Positions 26,871-35,472 of a stretch of DNA of 64,000 bases are shown in pieces. The stretch covers positions 62,001 to 126,000 of the forward strand of contig NZ_JAEC01000018.1 of the NCBI RefSeq assembly GCF_000518705.1, in the 5' to 3' direction. Source of the stretch: Shewanella colwelliana ATCC 39565 (GTDB lineage: Bacteria > Pseudomonadota > Gammaproteobacteria > Enterobacterales > Shewanellaceae). Made by a program: the position numbers and the translations under genes. How positions within the stretch are numbered: position 1 is the first letter of the stretch; the number at the start of each line of letters is the position of its first letter. The notes beneath the pieces are model-generated. The model was given only the letters and a program-made list of their open reading frames with translations. It was not told the DNA's origin and did not search any database.

Positions 26871-28418
26871 TTATGACGCTGACTCATCACCTTCATGGCT
26901 AAAGAGTGCATCGACAAAGTCTTTTGCATCGAATGGACGTAGATCATCAATCTGCTCGCCCACACCTATGTGTCTAATAGGTATACCAAACTTATCAGCA
27001 ATCGCAAAGATAACACCACCTTTTGCCGTACCGTCTAATTTACTGATGGTGATGCCTGTTACACCTACGGCTTCTTTAAACAGCTGCGCTTGACTAATCG
27101 CATTTTGACCAGTACTTGCATCTAAGGTCAACATCACCTCGTGCGGTGCCGACTCATCTTGCTTCTTCATCACTCGGACCACTTTTTTCAGCTCGTCCAT
27201 GAGGTGCGCTTTGTTTTGCAATCGACCCGCTGTATCTGCAATCAAAATGTCGACATTACGTGCGCGAGCCGCTTGCAGCGCATCAAACAATACTGACGCA
27301 CTGTCTGCGCCAGTGTGCTGTGCGACAACAGGAATATCATTACGCTGTCCCCACACTTGCAGCTGCTCTACTGCCGCAGCGCGGAAAGTATCCCCAGCTG
27401 CTAACATAACAGACTTACCCTGTTTTTGATACTGCTTAGCAAGCTTACCAATAGTGGTTGTCTTGCCGACACCGTTGACACCCACCATCAAAATAACGAA
27501 AGGCCCTTCACTGTTTTCAGGCACTAATGGGATGCTGACTGGCTCTAATGTCTTTTGCATCTCTTCACGCATCAGTTCATAGAGGGCTTCACCATCTTTA
27601 AGCTGCTTGCGGCTAGCTTGCTCAGTTAAACTGCTAATCAAGCGCGTGGTTGTTTCAACGCCAACATCGGCGATCAGCAGCTGCTCTTCTAACTCTTCAA
27701 AGAGATCATCATCGATCTGCTTGCCTTTGAATAGGCCAACAAAACCGCTACCAATATTTTCACTTGTACGCTTTAGACCACGCTTAAGGCGGGCAAAAAA
27801 ACCCTCTTTGCTTGGCTTTTGTTGTGGCTCAGGCTGTTGCTCATCCGCAACATCCTGCTGCTCGGTCTGCTCTGCAGCTAAACGGGCTTGCTCGGCCTGC
27901 TCTGCAGCCAAACGCGCTTGCTCGGCCTGCTCTGCAGCCAAACGCGCTTGCTCGGCCTGTTCTTCAGCCAAACGGACTTGCTCTGCCTGCTCTTCAGCCA
28001 AACGGGTCTGCTCTGCCTGCTCTGCAGCCAAACGGGTCTGCTCGACCTGTTCTTCAGCCAAGCGGGCCTGCTCGGCCTGCTCTGCAGCTAAACGCGCTTG
28101 CTCGGCCTGCTCTTCAGCTAAACGGGCTTGCTCGGCCTGCTCTGCTGCCAAACGGGCTTGCTCGGCCTGCTCTGCAGCCAAACGGGCTTGCTCGACCTGC
28201 TCTGCAGCTAAACGGGCTTGCTCGGCCTGCTCTGCAGCTAAACGCGCTTGCTCTGCCTGCTCTGCCTGCTCGGCGACCAAGCCGCCATTATCATGTTCGC
28301 TTTTAACAGACTCAGTCGCAGGAGCGTCCGATGAATCACCTACTTCAACTTCTGGCGCCGCGACTTCCTCTTTCGATTTGTCTTTACGGAACCAGGAAAA
28401 AAAACCTTTCTTTGCCAT
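26871..28418 (-). CDS. ftsY: SRP receptor FtsY with repeat-expanded N-terminus
   Basis: A 515-residue protein. The C-terminal NG domain has the G1 motif GVNGVGKTTTIGKLAK, DTAGRLQNK and SKLDGTAKGG, typical of the SRP receptor that delivers ribosomes to the Sec translocon. The N-terminal acidic (A) domain contains thirteen tandem 10-residue units of the type RLAAEQAEQA (residues 59-188), which predicts a long Glu/Ala/Gln coiled or single alpha helix. E. coli FtsY has a similar-sized acidic A domain without such a regular repeat. It is divergent from rsmD, as in E. coli. Confidence 0.95.
   Translation of the reverse strand: MAKKGFFSWFRKDKSKEEVAAPEVEVGDSSDAPATESVKSEHDNGGLVAEQAEQAEQARLAAEQAEQARLAAEQVEQARLAAEQAEQARLAAEQAEQARLAEEQAEQARLAAEQAEQARLAEEQVEQTRLAAEQAEQTRLAEEQAEQVRLAEEQAEQARLAAEQAEQARLAAEQAEQARLAAEQTEQQDVADEQQPEPQQKPSKEGFFARLKRGLKRTSENIGSGFVGLFKGKQIDDDLFEELEEQLLIADVGVETTTRLISSLTEQASRKQLKDGEALYELMREEMQKTLEPVSIPLVPENSEGPFVILMVGVNGVGKTTTIGKLAKQYQKQGKSVMLAAGDTFRAAAVEQLQVWGQRNDIPVVAQHTGADSASVLFDALQAARARNVDILIADTAGRLQNKAHLMDELKKVVRVMKKQDESAPHEVMLTLDASTGQNAISQAQLFKEAVGVTGITISKLDGTAKGGVIFAIADKFGIPIRHIGVGEQIDDLRPFDAKDFVDALFSHEGDESAS
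27855..28244 (-). repeat. Thirteen 30-bp tandem repeats inside ftsY
   Basis: A 390-bp array of 30-bp units encoding variants of RLAAEQAEQA, with substitutions at fixed positions (A/E at unit position 4, A/V/T at unit position 7, A/T/V at the end). Units are not identical, so the array is partly aged, but copy number could still change by slippage or unequal crossing-over without breaking the frame. Confidence 0.9.
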
Positions 28419-28666
28419 GTGTAATACCAGTACTCAACTAACTGATTTAAAATTCGGTATAAAGTCATTTTGCGCCCGTCATTATAACCAGATAGCGGAC
28501 TCAAATATGCAGAAAAACGCACCATTTTTATGCTTATTCCATGGGCGTTGCACCATTGGAGCTTGCTTTGAGTTAAAATAGTGACTTTAAGCTAGCGCTA
28601 CAGTCTATCACTTTCTCTTGGCAGGCTAAAACGCGCCCCTAATTTCACCACATTTACAGGTATGAG
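28419..28666. other. ftsY-rsmD divergent intergenic region
   Basis: 248 bp holding the promoters of two divergent genes. I see AT-rich stretches but no element I can place with confidence. Confidence 0.35.
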
Positions 28667-29242
28667 ATGGCTAAAAATCAACCATCAAGCGGACAAGTTC
28701 GTATCATTGCAGGACAGTGGCGCTCACGTCGTTTGCCGATTCAAGATTTAGAAGGATTACGTCCGACAACAGATCGCGTCAGAGAAACGCTGTTTAATTG
28801 GTTAGCAGGCGATCTTGTGGGGGCCCGCGTGCTCGACTGTTTCGGCGGCAGCGGTGCATTATGTTTAGAAGCCCTGTCTCGCTATGCCAAATATGCCAAA
28901 GTGTTTGAGCTTCAAGCCAGCGCTGCCAAACAGTTGCAACAGAACTTAGTGACCCTAAAATGCGAACATGCCGATGTGATCAAAGGGGATACCTTAGCCT
29001 TATTAGCAACCCCGCCTGACGATCGGTTTGATATTGTGTTTATCGACCCGCCATTTCGTAAAGGCCTAGCAGAACAAAGTGTTGTGCTGCTCGATAGTAA
29101 TCAGTGGCTTAACAATAATGCTCAAATATATGTTGAGACAGAGAGTGAGTTATCACACATTAGGGTCCCCAATAATTGGGTGCAGTTAAAAGAGAAAAAG
29201 GCAGGTCAAGTGATCTACCGTTTGTATCAATATCAAGCATAA
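28667..29242 (+). CDS. rsmD: 16S rRNA m2G966 methyltransferase RsmD
   Basis: A 191-residue SAM-dependent methyltransferase. It has the N-terminal VRIIAGQWRSRRLP, DRVRETLFNWL, motif I VLDCFGGSGALCLEALSR, and the catalytic FIDPPF. It methylates G966 of 16S rRNA. An AGGT lies seven bases before the ATG. It is followed by the yhhL-like gene, as in E. coli. Confidence 0.95.
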   Translation: MAKNQPSSGQVRIIAGQWRSRRLPIQDLEGLRPTTDRVRETLFNWLAGDLVGARVLDCFGGSGALCLEALSRYAKYAKVFELQASAAKQLQQNLVTLKCEHADVIKGDTLALLATPPDDRFDIVFIDPPFRKGLAEQSVVLLDSNQWLNNNAQIYVETESELSHIRVPNNWVQLKEKKAGQVIYRLYQYQA

Positions 29243-29298
29243 ACCACGCTATTGAGCCAATCTGTATAAAATTCGCAATGGTTGTGAAAAGAGAGTAG

Positions 29299-29577
29299 AT
29301 GATGAAATTTATAATTTTAGCGGGTAAAGCCGTCACGCTATTTGCTTGGGGAGTGATGCTTTATAACCTTGTGGCGCCGGTAGAGGGAAATATTGGCTTA
29401 TTAATCAAGATTTTGCTGGCCATCACAGTGGTGATGCACAGCCTACAGGTATTGATTTTTCACACGCTTTTTAAAAGCCTGCTCCCGCTTAGTAAAGCGG
29501 CCTATCTGCAAGTGCTGCTGTTTGGTGTATTTAGCCTACTCGACTATCGCCAACAAGTACTGGCATCTGAGAAGTAA
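29299..29577 (+). CDS. yhhL: YhhL-like (DUF1145) small membrane protein
   Basis: A 92-residue protein with three hydrophobic segments. The pattern FAWGVMLYNLVAPVEG and VMHSLQVLIFHTLF, together with its position after rsmD, match E. coli YhhL of the DUF1145 family. Its function is unknown. The start could be ATG 29299 or the adjacent ATG at 29302. Confidence 0.8.
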   Translation: MMKFIILAGKAVTLFAWGVMLYNLVAPVEGNIGLLIKILLAITVVMHSLQVLIFHTLFKSLLPLSKAAYLQVLLFGVFSLLDYRQQVLASEK

Positions 29578-29608
29578 TAGCAACAATTTCGGCTCTCAAC
29601 TGAAAACA

Positions 29609-29635
29609 AAAAAGCACCGAGATCGGTGCTTTTTT
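29609..29635. terminator. Bidirectional terminator between yhhL and gspN
   Basis: AAAAAGCACCGA-GA-TCGGTGCTTTTT, a 12-bp stem with A/T flanks. It can end both the rsmD-yhhL transcript and the converging gsp operon. Confidence 0.85.
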
Positions 29636-29653
29636 ATGGGAGCCTGTTTACTA

Positions 29654-30412
29654 TTATATCGGTAGACGGCCTTGATAAGTTATAGGGTAGTAGCCTTGGC
29701 TATCTTTTTTACCAAGGAAACTTAGCGCCTGCTTAAGATCGTTTGGCTGTGCGTCGGTTTCTCTCACTTTCGCGGTCACCTGAATCTGCTTATCCGCTTT
29801 GAGCAGCGCATGACCCGTCAATCCTAGTGGATTCATGGTTTCATCAGAGGCAATTTTTATATTACCATCGACACAGCTTAAGCCCACCGCCATATCACCA
29901 AGTGGATATTGACCAAACTGGTTATTGACCTGCAACCCCTGGACAAACAACTTACCTACTAGCTGTTCACACCAAGGTAAGCCTTGCTCTAGTGTTTGTA
30001 CCATCAGGCTAAAGTGGCCGTCGACTTTCGTTCTAAAAGGTAAACGCGCATTACCGATTAAGAAATCACTGGGGGCTTCAAATCTTAAGTCTGATGCATC
30101 GACACCTGACATAGAGAGTGATACGAACCCCTTGCCATTCGCGACACTCGCCCGATTACCAATTACAAGATCTAGGTTAGCTTTACCTAACAGCAGCCCC
30201 CATGGGCTTAACTGCCACTGAATCAATTCCAACTGACGTTTTTGCACCGTTAGTGCATCAATATTGCCTGACCAGATGGTACCTGACACACCACTTATCA
30301 CGATATTTTTGGGCAGCGGCGCCAATTTAACGGCTAGGCTGGCGGGAAACAAGGCGATTAAAAAAACCAGATAAACCGCGACACCAATTAATACTTTTTT
30401 AACTAGACTCAC
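29654..30412 (-). CDS. gspN: Type II secretion protein GspN
   Basis: A 252-residue inner-membrane protein with one N-terminal helix (about residues 5-28) and a periplasmic domain starting KLAPLPKNIVISGVSGTIWSG, typical of GspN. It is the last gene of the operon. GspN is an accessory component that is absent from several T2SS. The start is GTG 30412. gspO is not adjacent; the prepilin peptidase must be encoded elsewhere. Confidence 0.9.
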   Translation of the reverse strand: MSLVKKVLIGVAVYLVFLIALFPASLAVKLAPLPKNIVISGVSGTIWSGNIDALTVQKRQLELIQWQLSPWGLLLGKANLDLVIGNRASVANGKGFVSLSMSGVDASDLRFEAPSDFLIGNARLPFRTKVDGHFSLMVQTLEQGLPWCEQLVGKLFVQGLQVNNQFGQYPLGDMAVGLSCVDGNIKIASDETMNPLGLTGHALLKADKQIQVTAKVRETDAQPNDLKQALSFLGKKDSQGYYPITYQGRLPI

Positions 30413-30434
30413 AACGACACCTTAAAACCACTAA

Positions 30435-30911
30435 TTACTGCGACAACTGAATACGACGAACTTTCACCAAACCTGGTGTATCGGATTGAGCTAGATCGAT
30501 ATTTTCAAGCGACAGCCCTTGCTTTTGCACTAAGTCACTCAAATAACCCAAGAGTGAATCAAACGGCACTTCGTCCATCCACACCTGAATTTTTTTGCCT
30601 TGCGGCTGCATTCGCGTGATCTCAAGCCCATAGGCTTTTGCCGACTGAGTCACCGCGGCACTTAAACTGCCCGAAAACCCCTTTTGACCACCCGATTGCT
30701 TCAAACCCGCTATCTTATTGGCAGTCTGTTTAACATAACTTAAGGTATTTTGTTGCGCCTGTAGTGCGCGTTCAGCATCGGCTTCAGCACCACTAATCGG
30801 TGCCCAAATCCCCCAATAAAGGATCCCTATCGCTAACACGACACCACCCACAGACACCATTTGCTTTTCGCGCAGAATTAACCCATTCCACCAAGTCTTA
30901 ATGTTTTCCAT
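30435..30911 (-). CDS. gspM: Type II secretion protein GspM
   Basis: A 158-residue bitopic protein with a membrane helix near residues 17-35 (VSVGGVVLAIGILYWGIWAPI) and a periplasmic ferredoxin-like domain. It forms the inner-membrane platform with GspL. A GAGGAG precedes the ATG, one base after the gspL stop. Confidence 0.93.
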   Translation of the reverse strand: MENIKTWWNGLILREKQMVSVGGVVLAIGILYWGIWAPISGAEADAERALQAQQNTLSYVKQTANKIAGLKQSGGQKGFSGSLSAAVTQSAKAYGLEITRMQPQGKKIQVWMDEVPFDSLLGYLSDLVQKQGLSLENIDLAQSDTPGLVKVRRIQLSQ

Positions 30912-30912
30912 C

Positions 30913-32103
30913 TTACTTGCTCCTCAGGGTTAAGGTGCTAGTCACTTCATCGTCACTGCTATTCATGGCGCCAGAATCAACCGCGAACTGTGCTGCAACA
31001 ATCTCTTTAAACTGCTCTATCTGTGCATAACTCTTAGCGGTGATCTGCATGCGCAGTTCATTACGGCCGCTGTCGAAGCGCAAACTGGTCGGCTTTAATG
31101 CCGGCACTTTAGCAAATGCGCCACTCAATCCATCCAGCATAGTGAAAAATGCCGTACCACCGCCTGAACCTTGCAGACTGCGTAACTGACTTTCCATCTG
31201 CGAGCGCACATTGACGACACGAGAACTGCCGACAACCTGCTTAAAAATCGCTTCACTCTGAGCTTGTAGACGATCACGCTCGACATTCATTTCATGAATG
31301 TTTAGCCCTTTATTGACCAGCGACAGCACAATCGCAATACCGATGACAATGGCAGCATTGCGCCACAATAATACGTGTTTGCCATATTCACGCTTTGGTG
31401 TGTAAACGCCAGACAGTAAATTTAAAGGCGCATTAAGTATGCCTTTAGCCAAAACCAACATAGGTAGATCTAAAGGCTGAGCCTTGACTTCAACGCCGTC
31501 GATATCAAAATCACTATAGCTAGCTAAGGTTATGGTTTCATCTTGCTCTTTGGCGGCTAATTTAGGCAGGGTGGCTTGAAACCAAGTGGCATCAAGGCAT
31601 ACACCACCGCCTTGGCTGGTACGCAACAAGTAGTCTTGGCCAAACTTCATCGCCGCCCACTGGCATTGTACTAATGGCAAGACCAAACAATCAGGCACTA
31701 CCTGCTTGGCTTTAATGCCCGCATCGCTTAACCAGCTCAGCCAATTTTGCATCTGCTCATGGGCAACAACCGCCACGCTGAGGGACTCGCCATTGCGAGG
31801 ACCCGTGACAAAATGCAGCTCATCAACGTTTTCGGCGAGGTTCTCTTCCAGCATAAAGGGTAATGCTTTGACCGCTTGGCGTTGACCCTTCTCAGGCAGC
31901 TGCACCGACGTTAACGTAATAGCAGAAGATGGCACTAAGATGTCGACCGGACGATTACCCGCTCGCTCAGTTAAGGTCGGCAAAGCTTTGGCATCCGCGA
32001 GTTCTCCTGATGCGATGATCTCTTGCTCTTGCTCGGACCACACTAGCCAAGAGCAGCTGTCCTCTATGCTTCTTCCTAAACGGATAAATAGTCGTTCACT
32101 CAA
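30913..32103 (-). CDS. gspL: Type II secretion protein GspL
   Basis: A 396-residue protein with a large actin-like cytoplasmic domain, one membrane helix (near residue 250, NAAIVIGIAIVLSLV) and a periplasmic domain. It links the GspE ATPase to the platform. The start is placed at TTG 32103 because GGAG lies seven bases upstream and the N-terminus MSERLFIRLG fits the family. A TTG five codons earlier (32118) lies before that site. Confidence 0.93.
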   Translation of the reverse strand: MSERLFIRLGRSIEDSCSWLVWSEQEQEIIASGELADAKALPTLTERAGNRPVDILVPSSAITLTSVQLPEKGQRQAVKALPFMLEENLAENVDELHFVTGPRNGESLSVAVVAHEQMQNWLSWLSDAGIKAKQVVPDCLVLPLVQCQWAAMKFGQDYLLRTSQGGGVCLDATWFQATLPKLAAKEQDETITLASYSDFDIDGVEVKAQPLDLPMLVLAKGILNAPLNLLSGVYTPKREYGKHVLLWRNAAIVIGIAIVLSLVNKGLNIHEMNVERDRLQAQSEAIFKQVVGSSRVVNVRSQMESQLRSLQGSGGGTAFFTMLDGLSGAFAKVPALKPTSLRFDSGRNELRMQITAKSYAQIEQFKEIVAAQFAVDSGAMNSSDDEVTSTLTLRSK

Positions 32104-32193
32104 TGTCTTTCTCCACAAGTCTCATTAAGTTGCTCTCAATGAGCTTGTCTTATTCTACATAACCTGTTGTGCCTAACGGCACCAACAAGCTGA

Positions 32194-33192
32194 TTATTTC
32201 TGGCCGCCATATTGACGCGTCAAGATATCAAGCTGATTGCCACCAGCCACTCGCATCACACTTTCCATGCGAAAAGTAGCGCCATCAACCTTGGCTCCAG
32301 CTTCCAATAAAAAGTAGCTGCTTTTCAGGCTAAAACTCGACTCCAAATTCTTCTCAGTGCGCAGGCTAGAGATAGAGCCATTGGCCCAAAAATCCTCGAT
32401 GCTGTCATAACCATCACCAGGGCGCTGGTTAATAATGCTTTCGGCTTCTCCCACACTGATCTTATTGTCAAACATCCCCGCCAATAGCGCCGCATGTTCA
32501 ACCTCAATGGTGTTAACATTCAATACTTGTCTGTCATTCCCTGGGATTGCACAGATATAGGGAGCAAGCTTAACGTAAATATCTTGGCTATAGCCAATCA
32601 CCGCACGCAGTTCACTGCGATGATTCATTAAGGTGTTGGCCGCTCGATAAGGAATAGTGCGCGATTCATAATCCGCATCCTCTGCCCCAAATGGGCTGGC
32701 GACCGTATCCTCGTCAATATAATCTTTGAGGGTGTGCGTTAATCGCTCCGCAGAGAAATCATCCATCCCCAGTGCAACAAGCAGTCCTTTATATTGGGTG
32801 GCTGCAAGTGGCAGTTTAGGTTGACCATTTTCAACCTCTTTGGTCTCTATCGATAGGGCATTAATATTAAAACATGCCTGCATATCGCTAATTCGCCCGC
32901 CTATCTCTCCGAGCTCAGCGGGAAAGACCACATCGGCTTGCGCCCAATATTGCTGGCGATGCACCTTGCCTTCATCGGCATCATCTAGATCTTGCTTCAA
33001 TACTTTTTTAGCTAACTCTTCGGCCGAAATCGCATACCAATAAGCTTGATCATATTGTGCCAAATTGATAGTACGACGCACTGATATCTGATTACGACTA
33101 TTAATATTGGTGGCGATGATTGCAATCATCGCCACAATAAGCAGTACGACAATCAGTGCAACACCGCGCTGCTTTTGAGGAGATTTAATCAA
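32194..33192 (-). CDS. gspK: Type II secretion minor pseudopilin GspK
   Basis: A 332-residue minor pseudopilin. The prepilin leader QKQRG precedes the mature VALIVVLLIVAMIAI, which lacks Glu5, as GspK normally does because it sits at the tip. The start is TTG 33192, six bases after AGGGGAG; GTG 33195 is too close to that site. An open frame reaches upstream to 33327, but it runs through the repetitive gspJ tail and reads as Thr/Met-rich nonsense. It overlaps the gspJ stop by eight bases. Confidence 0.93.
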   Translation of the reverse strand: MIKSPQKQRGVALIVVLLIVAMIAIIATNINSRNQISVRRTINLAQYDQAYWYAISAEELAKKVLKQDLDDADEGKVHRQQYWAQADVVFPAELGEIGGRISDMQACFNINALSIETKEVENGQPKLPLAATQYKGLLVALGMDDFSAERLTHTLKDYIDEDTVASPFGAEDADYESRTIPYRAANTLMNHRSELRAVIGYSQDIYVKLAPYICAIPGNDRQVLNVNTIEVEHAALLAGMFDNKISVGEAESIINQRPGDGYDSIEDFWANGSISSLRTEKNLESSFSLKSSYFLLEAGAKVDGATFRMESVMRVAGGNQLDILTRQYGGQK

Positions 33193-33934
33193 CACCGTCT
33201 CCCCTCTTACGACCATTCTCGTCATCATCATTCGAGTTGCTGTCGGTGTCACTAGTCCCGTCGTTGTTCTCGTCGCCTTTGTCGTTGTTATTGCCGTCGC
33301 TATCATCACTCTTAGCAACACTGGCACCTAATGGCAGCAAAAACTTCCGTTGTATTTTACCTAAACCTTCGACCTCGACCTCCATCGCAATGGCTTTAGG
33401 CAAAGAGGTGGCGTCAATCTTACGCTCCCATTTATCTTCGACAAAAAAGGAGTATTCCACCGATAACACATCTCTAATGACGATGGTTTTAATTGGCTCA
33501 GCGCCAAACTCGGGCTCAGGATAGGGAAAGTACCAACGCTCTAAATTATTGTCTTGCACCACATAGGCGACTGACTGCAAACTGCCTCGCGGCAAAATAC
33601 CATCGGGGTTGAGCCAACCAATACGATAAAACACAATCGCCTCTGACTCCGAATCAAACAGATCCGATCCGGTCTGCAACACGGTATTACCTCGTCCACC
33701 CTCTAATAATCGCGGTGTGCGGGCGACCATCTGGCCAAAATCACGCTCTAATGCCCCAAAACCTTGCTGCATCGATTTGAGCTTAGTTGCAAACTCTTCG
33801 GTCGCGACATCATTTTGCATCACGGTATGCAACACTGAGTTTGCTGCGAGTCCTAGCATGGCGAAAATGGCAATTGCCACGAGCATCTCTAACAGGGTAA
33901 ACCCCTGTAAACGCTTATTCTGTTTTGAGCACAT
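33185..33934 (-). CDS. gspJ: Type II secretion minor pseudopilin GspJ with acidic tail
   Basis: A 249-residue minor pseudopilin with leader KRLQG and mature FTLLEMLVAIAIFAMLG. The last 45 or so residues are almost only Asp, Asn, Gly, Ser, Glu and Lys, a low-complexity acidic tail not usual for GspJ. In the tip complex the tail would be exposed, and it could bind Ca2+ or be disordered. The ATG at 33934 lies inside the end of gspI (20-base overlap); a frame from 33985 would add 17 residues before the leader. Confidence 0.9.
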   Translation of the reverse strand: MCSKQNKRLQGFTLLEMLVAIAIFAMLGLAANSVLHTVMQNDVATEEFATKLKSMQQGFGALERDFGQMVARTPRLLEGGRGNTVLQTGSDLFDSESEAIVFYRIGWLNPDGILPRGSLQSVAYVVQDNNLERWYFPYPEPEFGAEPIKTIVIRDVLSVEYSFFVEDKWERKIDATSLPKAIAMEVEVEGLGKIQRKFLLPLGASVAKSDDSDGNNNDKGDENNDGTSDTDSNSNDDDENGRKRGDGVD

Positions 33935-34286
33935 AACTGCTGACCTGGGCAATGATACGGCCGTAACGCTCATCATCACTGACACTAATACGTATCATAC
34001 GAAAGTTGTCATCGGTGGTTTTAATCACCTCTTTACGCCAAAACCACTCTTTATCGGCCAAATCGACGCTGCCCTCTTTTTTACCCAGCTCGGGAAACTT
34101 GCCTTCAAGGCGCGCATCAACCATCTGGTTGCTGGCGACCCATTGAGCCAAGGTGCGTTCTTCCAATATCGGCATATTCGCGATTTGGTCGCCAAGACTC
34201 TTAGTAATTGAGACCGCGGCAATAGCAAACACAGCTAACGCCACGATCACTTCCAACAATGTCATGCCCTGTAGATTGTGCTTCAC
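33915..34286 (-). CDS. gspI: Type II secretion minor pseudopilin GspI
   Basis: A 123-residue minor pseudopilin with leader KHNLQG and mature MTLLEVIVALAVFAIAAVS. The start is GTG 34286, with GAGGT six bases upstream, giving a normal short leader. A frame from 34322 would add 12 residues without a site. It belongs to the I-J-K-H tip complex. Confidence 0.92.
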   Translation of the reverse strand: MKHNLQGMTLLEVIVALAVFAIAAVSITKSLGDQIANMPILEERTLAQWVASNQMVDARLEGKFPELGKKEGSVDLADKEWFWRKEVIKTTDDNFRMIRISVSDDERYGRIIAQVSSYVLKTE

Positions 34287-34376
34287 ATCACTACCTCGAT
34301 GCTTAAACGACACATGCCACATTGTCCAAGCCGCTTAGTGATCACTATGGTTGGTAACGTTTTGACATTTAATAAC

Positions 34377-34955
34377 CTAATCATCAAATGCATCGTCTCT
34401 CCCCAGAGTCAAACGCCCTAATGCATCGCCAATCACCAAGGCTTCTATCTCATTGCCCCTTTCATCTTTACTGACAAAAGCCAATTCAAAAGAACTCATC
34501 TCGCCGCTAGGAAACAACATCACTTGTGGTTCAGGAAACTTCTTCTTGTCTTCAGCCGATGGCTCTATAAGCGGCTCATCAAACCAAGAGTCTTGCTCCT
34601 CGTCCTCTTGCGATAATGGCATCCCCTCTAGAGTAAGATGCATCTGCACGTCATATTCCATTTCACGAGCAGCGAGTAATCTATCTTGCTGTAACGGTTT
34701 CCATTTGCCCTCATCATAAAAGACAAACTCATAATGATCTTTGTCGATGACAATGCCGATAAAGTGGCCGCTTAGTACGGTTTCATCTAACACCAACTCG
34801 GTGGATGCCATAAACTGGCGGGCAACACGCTCAAGCGCTTGCTGCTTATCGGCTCCACCTGTGGTAAAGGTCACCGCAGATGCAGCTAACCCCATTATCA
34901 GTACCACTAGTAGCACTTCCATTAGGGTAAAACCAAACTGCCGTGACATCTTCAT
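34377..34955 (-). CDS. gspH: Type II secretion minor pseudopilin GspH
   Basis: A 192-residue minor pseudopilin with leader MKMSRQFG and mature FTLMEVLLVVLIMGLAASAV. An acidic loop (EDEEQDSWFDEP...SAEDKKKFPEP) lies near residue 115-140. It links the tip to the GspG fibre. A 90-bp gap separates it from gspI, the longest inside the operon after gspK-gspL and gspF-gspG. Confidence 0.92.
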   Translation of the reverse strand: MKMSRQFGFTLMEVLLVVLIMGLAASAVTFTTGGADKQQALERVARQFMASTELVLDETVLSGHFIGIVIDKDHYEFVFYDEGKWKPLQQDRLLAAREMEYDVQMHLTLEGMPLSQEDEEQDSWFDEPLIEPSAEDKKKFPEPQVMLFPSGEMSSFELAFVSKDERGNEIEALVIGDALGRLTLGRDDAFDD

Positions 34956-34970
34956 TAACTCAGACTCTAC

Positions 34971-35405
34971 TTATTGGAAGTCTTGTAGGTTCCAGCTACC
35001 GATATCATCTTCGGTACCTGGCTGGCCATCAGGGCCCGCACTAAAGACATCAATTTTACCTTGTTCACCAGGGCTCAACAGTAAGTAGTCATTTCTCCAT
35101 GGATCTTGCGGAAGACGTTTCACGTAACCATCTTCACGATAGTTGCGTGGCTCAGGTGAGATGGTTGGCTTCTGTACTAAAGCCTCTAACCCTTGCTCAG
35201 TGGTCGGGTAGATACTGTTATCCAAACGATACATATCGAGCGCATTTTCTAATGCAACAATGTCAGATACCGCTTTCTGTTGGTCAGCTTTATCCTTGTT
35301 ACCCATAAGATTAGGTACAACCATAGAAGCAAGGATCCCTAAAATTACAATAACGACCATCACTTCTAATAGGGTAAAACCTTTTTGCTTGTTTCTTACT
35401 TGCAT
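34971..35405 (-). CDS. gspG: Type II secretion major pseudopilin GspG
   Basis: A 144-residue major pseudopilin with leader RNKQKG and mature FTLLEVMVVIVILGILASMVVP. The C-terminal region has the conserved Ca-site-like DVFSAGPDGQPGTEDDIGSW. It polymerises into the pseudopilus that drives secretion. GAGGAAGT precedes the ATG. Confidence 0.96.
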   Translation of the reverse strand: MQVRNKQKGFTLLEVMVVIVILGILASMVVPNLMGNKDKADQQKAVSDIVALENALDMYRLDNSIYPTTEQGLEALVQKPTISPEPRNYREDGYVKRLPQDPWRNDYLLLSPGEQGKIDVFSAGPDGQPGTEDDIGSWNLQDFQ

Positions 35406-35472
35406 TAATACTTCCTCTATAAAAAATGCCCCAACGCCTGAGCGTTAGAACCCTGTGATTTGATGCAATACA

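Noticed and set aside
27855..28244. A CRISPR-like array of about 30-bp repeats
   Set aside because: The repeats are directly tandem with no spacers and encode a regular peptide in frame inside ftsY.
27607..28581. Long open frames on the plus strand opposite the ftsY repeats, Cys/Ser/Ala-rich or Leu/Pro-rich
   Set aside because: They are the reverse readings of the 30-bp repeat array. They have no ribosome-binding site, and ftsY on the other strand is certain.
33193..33327. A 45-residue N-terminal extension of GspK
   Set aside because: It reads through the low-complexity gspJ tail as Thr/Met-rich sequence, and would put the prepilin leader far from the N-terminus. TTG 33192 has a proper site.
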